Assembly: GCF_000518765.1 (NCBI RefSeq)
Contig: NZ_KI912491.1
Location: 169,939 to 233,938 of the forward strand
Source of the DNA: Ruminococcus flavefaciens ATCC 19208
GTDB taxonomy: Bacteria > Bacillota > Clostridia > Oscillospirales > Ruminococcaceae
DNA length: 64,000 nucleotides
Direction: 5' to 3'
Shown: piece after piece, positions 62,001 to 64,000 of the stretch
Position numbering within the stretch: position 1 is the first letter of the stretch
Layout of the letters: each line of letters begins with the position of its first letter
Translations under genes and position numbers: made by a program
Notes under the pieces: generated by a model
The model's database searches: none
What the model saw: the letters and a program-made list of their open reading frames with translations, nothing else
What the model was told of the DNA's origin: nothing

Positions 62001-62113
62001 TCTTTATTCATTTGAAGTATCTTACTTTTGTGATTATTTATTGACCTGTTTTTTTGGCGTTCCATACCGTATCTAATTTGTAACACATACACACGCTAAA
62101 CGGCGTGAAACAG

Positions 62114-62150
62114 GCGTTTCTTCTTTTTGAGGAAACGCTTATTTATTTTA
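62114..62150 (+). terminator. Terminator-like hairpin
   Basis: GCGTTTCTTC pairs with GAGGAAACGC, followed by TTATTTATTTTATTA. No gene upstream on this strand apart from tRNA-Thr, so what it ends is unclear. Confidence 0.55.
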
Positions 62151-62190
62151 TTAATAGGAAAAGTGTCATAAATCTGTCATAGTGTTATGA

Positions 62191-62445
62191 AATTCAGAAA
62201 CAGGAAACAAGCGATTTGGTCAGGGATTTACAGAAAAGCTTGCTGATCTGTACGGAAAGAGTCTGTCAGAGCTGGCAGAGTATTGCAGTAAGAATAATAA
62301 TTCAGAAGTAAAGACATTGTCTGATATGCAGATCAAGGAAATTAATGAAGATGAACTTGATTTTATTAATTCTCTCTTAGATTATGATGTTATCCATATA
62401 TCATTACCTTATTTACAATTTAATATTCAGATAAAATCACATTGA
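62191..62445 (+). pseudogene. Remnant of an NRPS gene (end of a condensation-type domain)
   Basis: 84 codons open between a TGA at 62188 and a TGA at 62443. The text (FGQGFTEKLADLYGKSLSEL, then a CSKNN and LSDMQIKEINEDELD pattern) is that of the C-terminal end of NRPS condensation or epimerisation domains. There is no start codon or SD at its 5' end. It lies about 190 bases ahead of an intact-looking NRPS start. Confidence 0.7.
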
Positions 62446-62490
62446 CATTTTTGGCAATAATCGTCTCATGACGCAGGATCAAACTATAAG

Positions 62491-62518
62491 ATGCGGAGTT
62501 GCTGTTATGCAGCTCCGC
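62491..62518. promoter_or_regulatory. Hairpin in the NRPS leader
   Basis: TGCGGAGTTGC pairs with GCAGCTCCGCA around TGTTAT. It is followed by a TATAAT sequence (about 62542) that lacks a convincing -35 box. The rest of 62446-62634 shows nothing I can name. Confidence 0.45.
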
Positions 62519-62634
62519 AATCACTTGCATAGATTTTGCACTATAATATATTCTTCAATTTTAGCACATTTTTTAAAGCGAACGCATCATTTCATCATTA
62601 CAAGGTGCCCTTCGCAGAAAGGCGGATATAAACA

Positions 62635-64000
62635 TGGCTAAGGTAAATAAAAAAATAGAGAATATTTATTCCCTTACACCTTTACAGGAAGGAATGTTGT
62701 TTCATAACATATATGACAGTAAATCGACAGCATATATAATGCAGATCGTTTTAGATATAAGAAACAACTTCAGATATGAGTATTTCGGACAGGCATTGGC
62801 ATTGATCGCAGAAAAGCATCAGACTCTGAGATCAATGTTTGTTTATGAAAATGTCAATTCACCCAAACAGGTCATTTTAAAAGAACGTGAAATAGAGTCT
62901 GAATTCATTGATCTGACAAATAATGATGAAGAAAAAAGAATTGAAGAATATAATCAGATACTGAAAGATGATAAAAATCGTGGATTTAATCTGCAAAAGG
63001 ATTCTTTAATAAGAATAAAAACCATTAAGCTTGGCGAGAAATCGTTTAAAGTTATTTTAACTGCACATCACATTATTACCGATGGCTGGAGCAATGCTGT
63101 TCTTATTAAAGAGCTTTTTGACATATATGACAAGCTGGTTGACGGCACTGATCTACAGGATATTGCCAATATCATAAGAGAAGAAAAAGCTTCATCTGCT
63201 GATTACGGTGATTATATACTGTGGCATGAGAAGCAGGATAAGCAGGGAGCATTGGATTATTGGGACAAAGTGCTCGAAGGTTATGAGGGCTCGTGTGATA
63301 TTGCGCCTTTGGCTAAAGGAGAGCAGACAGATGAACAGATGCTTGAAAAGAGCATTGCAATAAAAAGTGAAATAACCGCTAAACTCCGTGATATAGCCAA
63401 AAAGAATGATGTTACAATAAACACTGTTGCGGAAACAGCTGTAGGAATGCTGCTGCGTTCATATACAAGGAATGATGATGTGGTCTATGGAAAGGTCGTA
63501 TCAGGAAGAAACGCTCATATAAATGGAATAGAGCGTATGGTTGGCTTGTTTATAAACACTGTTCCTTTAAGAATGAAAGTTGAAGAAAATGAAACAATAG
63601 ACGATCTGCTTGTAAAAATACAGAAGCAGGGAAACGAAAGCAGCTTATACGATTATTGTTCTCTTGCTGAAATACAAAGCAAAACTATACAGGGACCTGA
63701 TCTTATCAAGGTTATTTTTATTTTTGAAAATTATAGTTCAGGAATGAAAAAAAGCGATATTGCGCAGGAAACAGAAACGGTTTCGCTGGAATATTCAAGA
63801 GAGCAGACAAACTACGGAATCAGCATTATTTGTTATGATGAGGGTGATCTTCGTTTTAACATTATGTTTGATCCCGCTAAATACAGCGATAAAGAAATAG
63901 ATCTGATCTTAGAGCGTATTGAAAAAATATGCGAAGAAATATCGGAAAAACACGATTTAAGAATAAACGAAACAGAGACCGTAACAAATGTAGAGAAAAA
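62635..64000 (+). CDS. Nonribosomal peptide synthetase, N-terminal condensation domain (3' end beyond window)
   Basis: 455 codons visible, open to the window end. The protein starts directly with a condensation domain: YSLTPLQEGMLFH (C1), a TLRSMF region (C2), the catalytic HHIITDGWS (HHxxxDG, about residue 143), YGKVVSGRN (C5) and GLFINTVPLR. The N-terminal position means it either accepts an acyl or peptidyl group from another protein or starts with a lipid. SD AGAAAGGCGG. Lower GC than the housekeeping genes here suggests a more recent arrival. The product cannot be predicted from this part. Confidence 0.92.

Overview
This is about 64 kb of chromosome from a mid-GC anaerobic Firmicute. The best guess is a Ruminococcus-type (Oscillospiraceae) gut or rumen bacterium. 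The reasons are three secreted proteins ending in type I dockerins of the ruminococcal kind, a pyruvate formate-lyase system, a class III fructose-bisphosphatase, a split transketolase, and Bacillus/Clostridium-type gene orders (def-fmt-rsmB-rlmN-PP2C-PASTA kinase-rsgA-thiN-spoVM; miaB-ylbF-like-mutS-mutL-miaA-hfq; yggS-sepF-ylmH-divIVA-ileS-lspA-rluD). The genus is inferred from family knowledge, not from a database search.

Layout. 1-11.2 kb (+): translation initiation, rRNA modification and Ser/Thr phosphosignalling, ending in a 27-residue spoVM gene. 11.2-13.0 kb: a uvrA-like gene remnant, then purA. 13.1-16.8 kb (+): an accessory operon with two signal-peptide/transglutaminase-fold/dockerin proteins and a membrane protein carrying a repeated APTGVSAPVLDD-type motif. 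17.2-23.0 kb (-): a GGDEF protein, lipoproteins, a YcxB-like gene broken by an in-frame stop, an MBL-fold lipoprotein and a leucine-rich-repeat transglutaminase. 23.4-34.1 kb (+): tRNA hypermodification, mismatch repair and hfq. 34.1-43.5 kb (+): the cell-division/ileS cluster. 43.7-48.5 kb (+): split transketolase, a small secreted protein, rplJ-rplL with an L10 leader, and a CAP-domain dockerin protein. 48.5-52.7 kb (-): pyruvate formate-lyase in separate polypeptides and an AI-2E-family permease. 52.9-58.6 kb (+): vWA-PP2C pair, a secreted Ig-like protein, and an operon with LexA-like boxes (small helical protein, sigma-region-4 protein, PLP decarboxylase). 58.6-61.6 kb (-): fbp, fruK and tRNA-Leu(GAG). 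61.8-64 kb (+): tRNA-Thr(GGT), a fragment of an NRPS gene, and the start of a nonribosomal peptide synthetase gene that runs off the window.

Most interesting points. (1) The PFL glycyl-radical domain is absent from the 702-residue catalytic protein and is encoded as a free 79-residue protein, with a 71-residue cysteine-containing relative of its N-terminal part between them. (2) Two GAAC-N4-GTTC boxes sit on a promoter driving a region-4-only sigma-like protein. (3) A dispersed element has a conserved TATAGAAGTTT-type leader and a hairpin whose sequence varies; five copies lie within 8.3 kb. (4) The APVLDD repeat protein is co-operonic with a dockerin pseudo-transglutaminase (Cys to Ser). (5) Hairpins overlap the Shine-Dalgarno of spoVM and lie between the Shine-Dalgarno and start of ileS.

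Many promoters have near-consensus boxes with 17-bp spacing, often with a TG one base before the -10. No CRISPR array, insertion sequence, prophage or rRNA gene was seen. All calls come from reading the sequence; no alignment or folding program was run.
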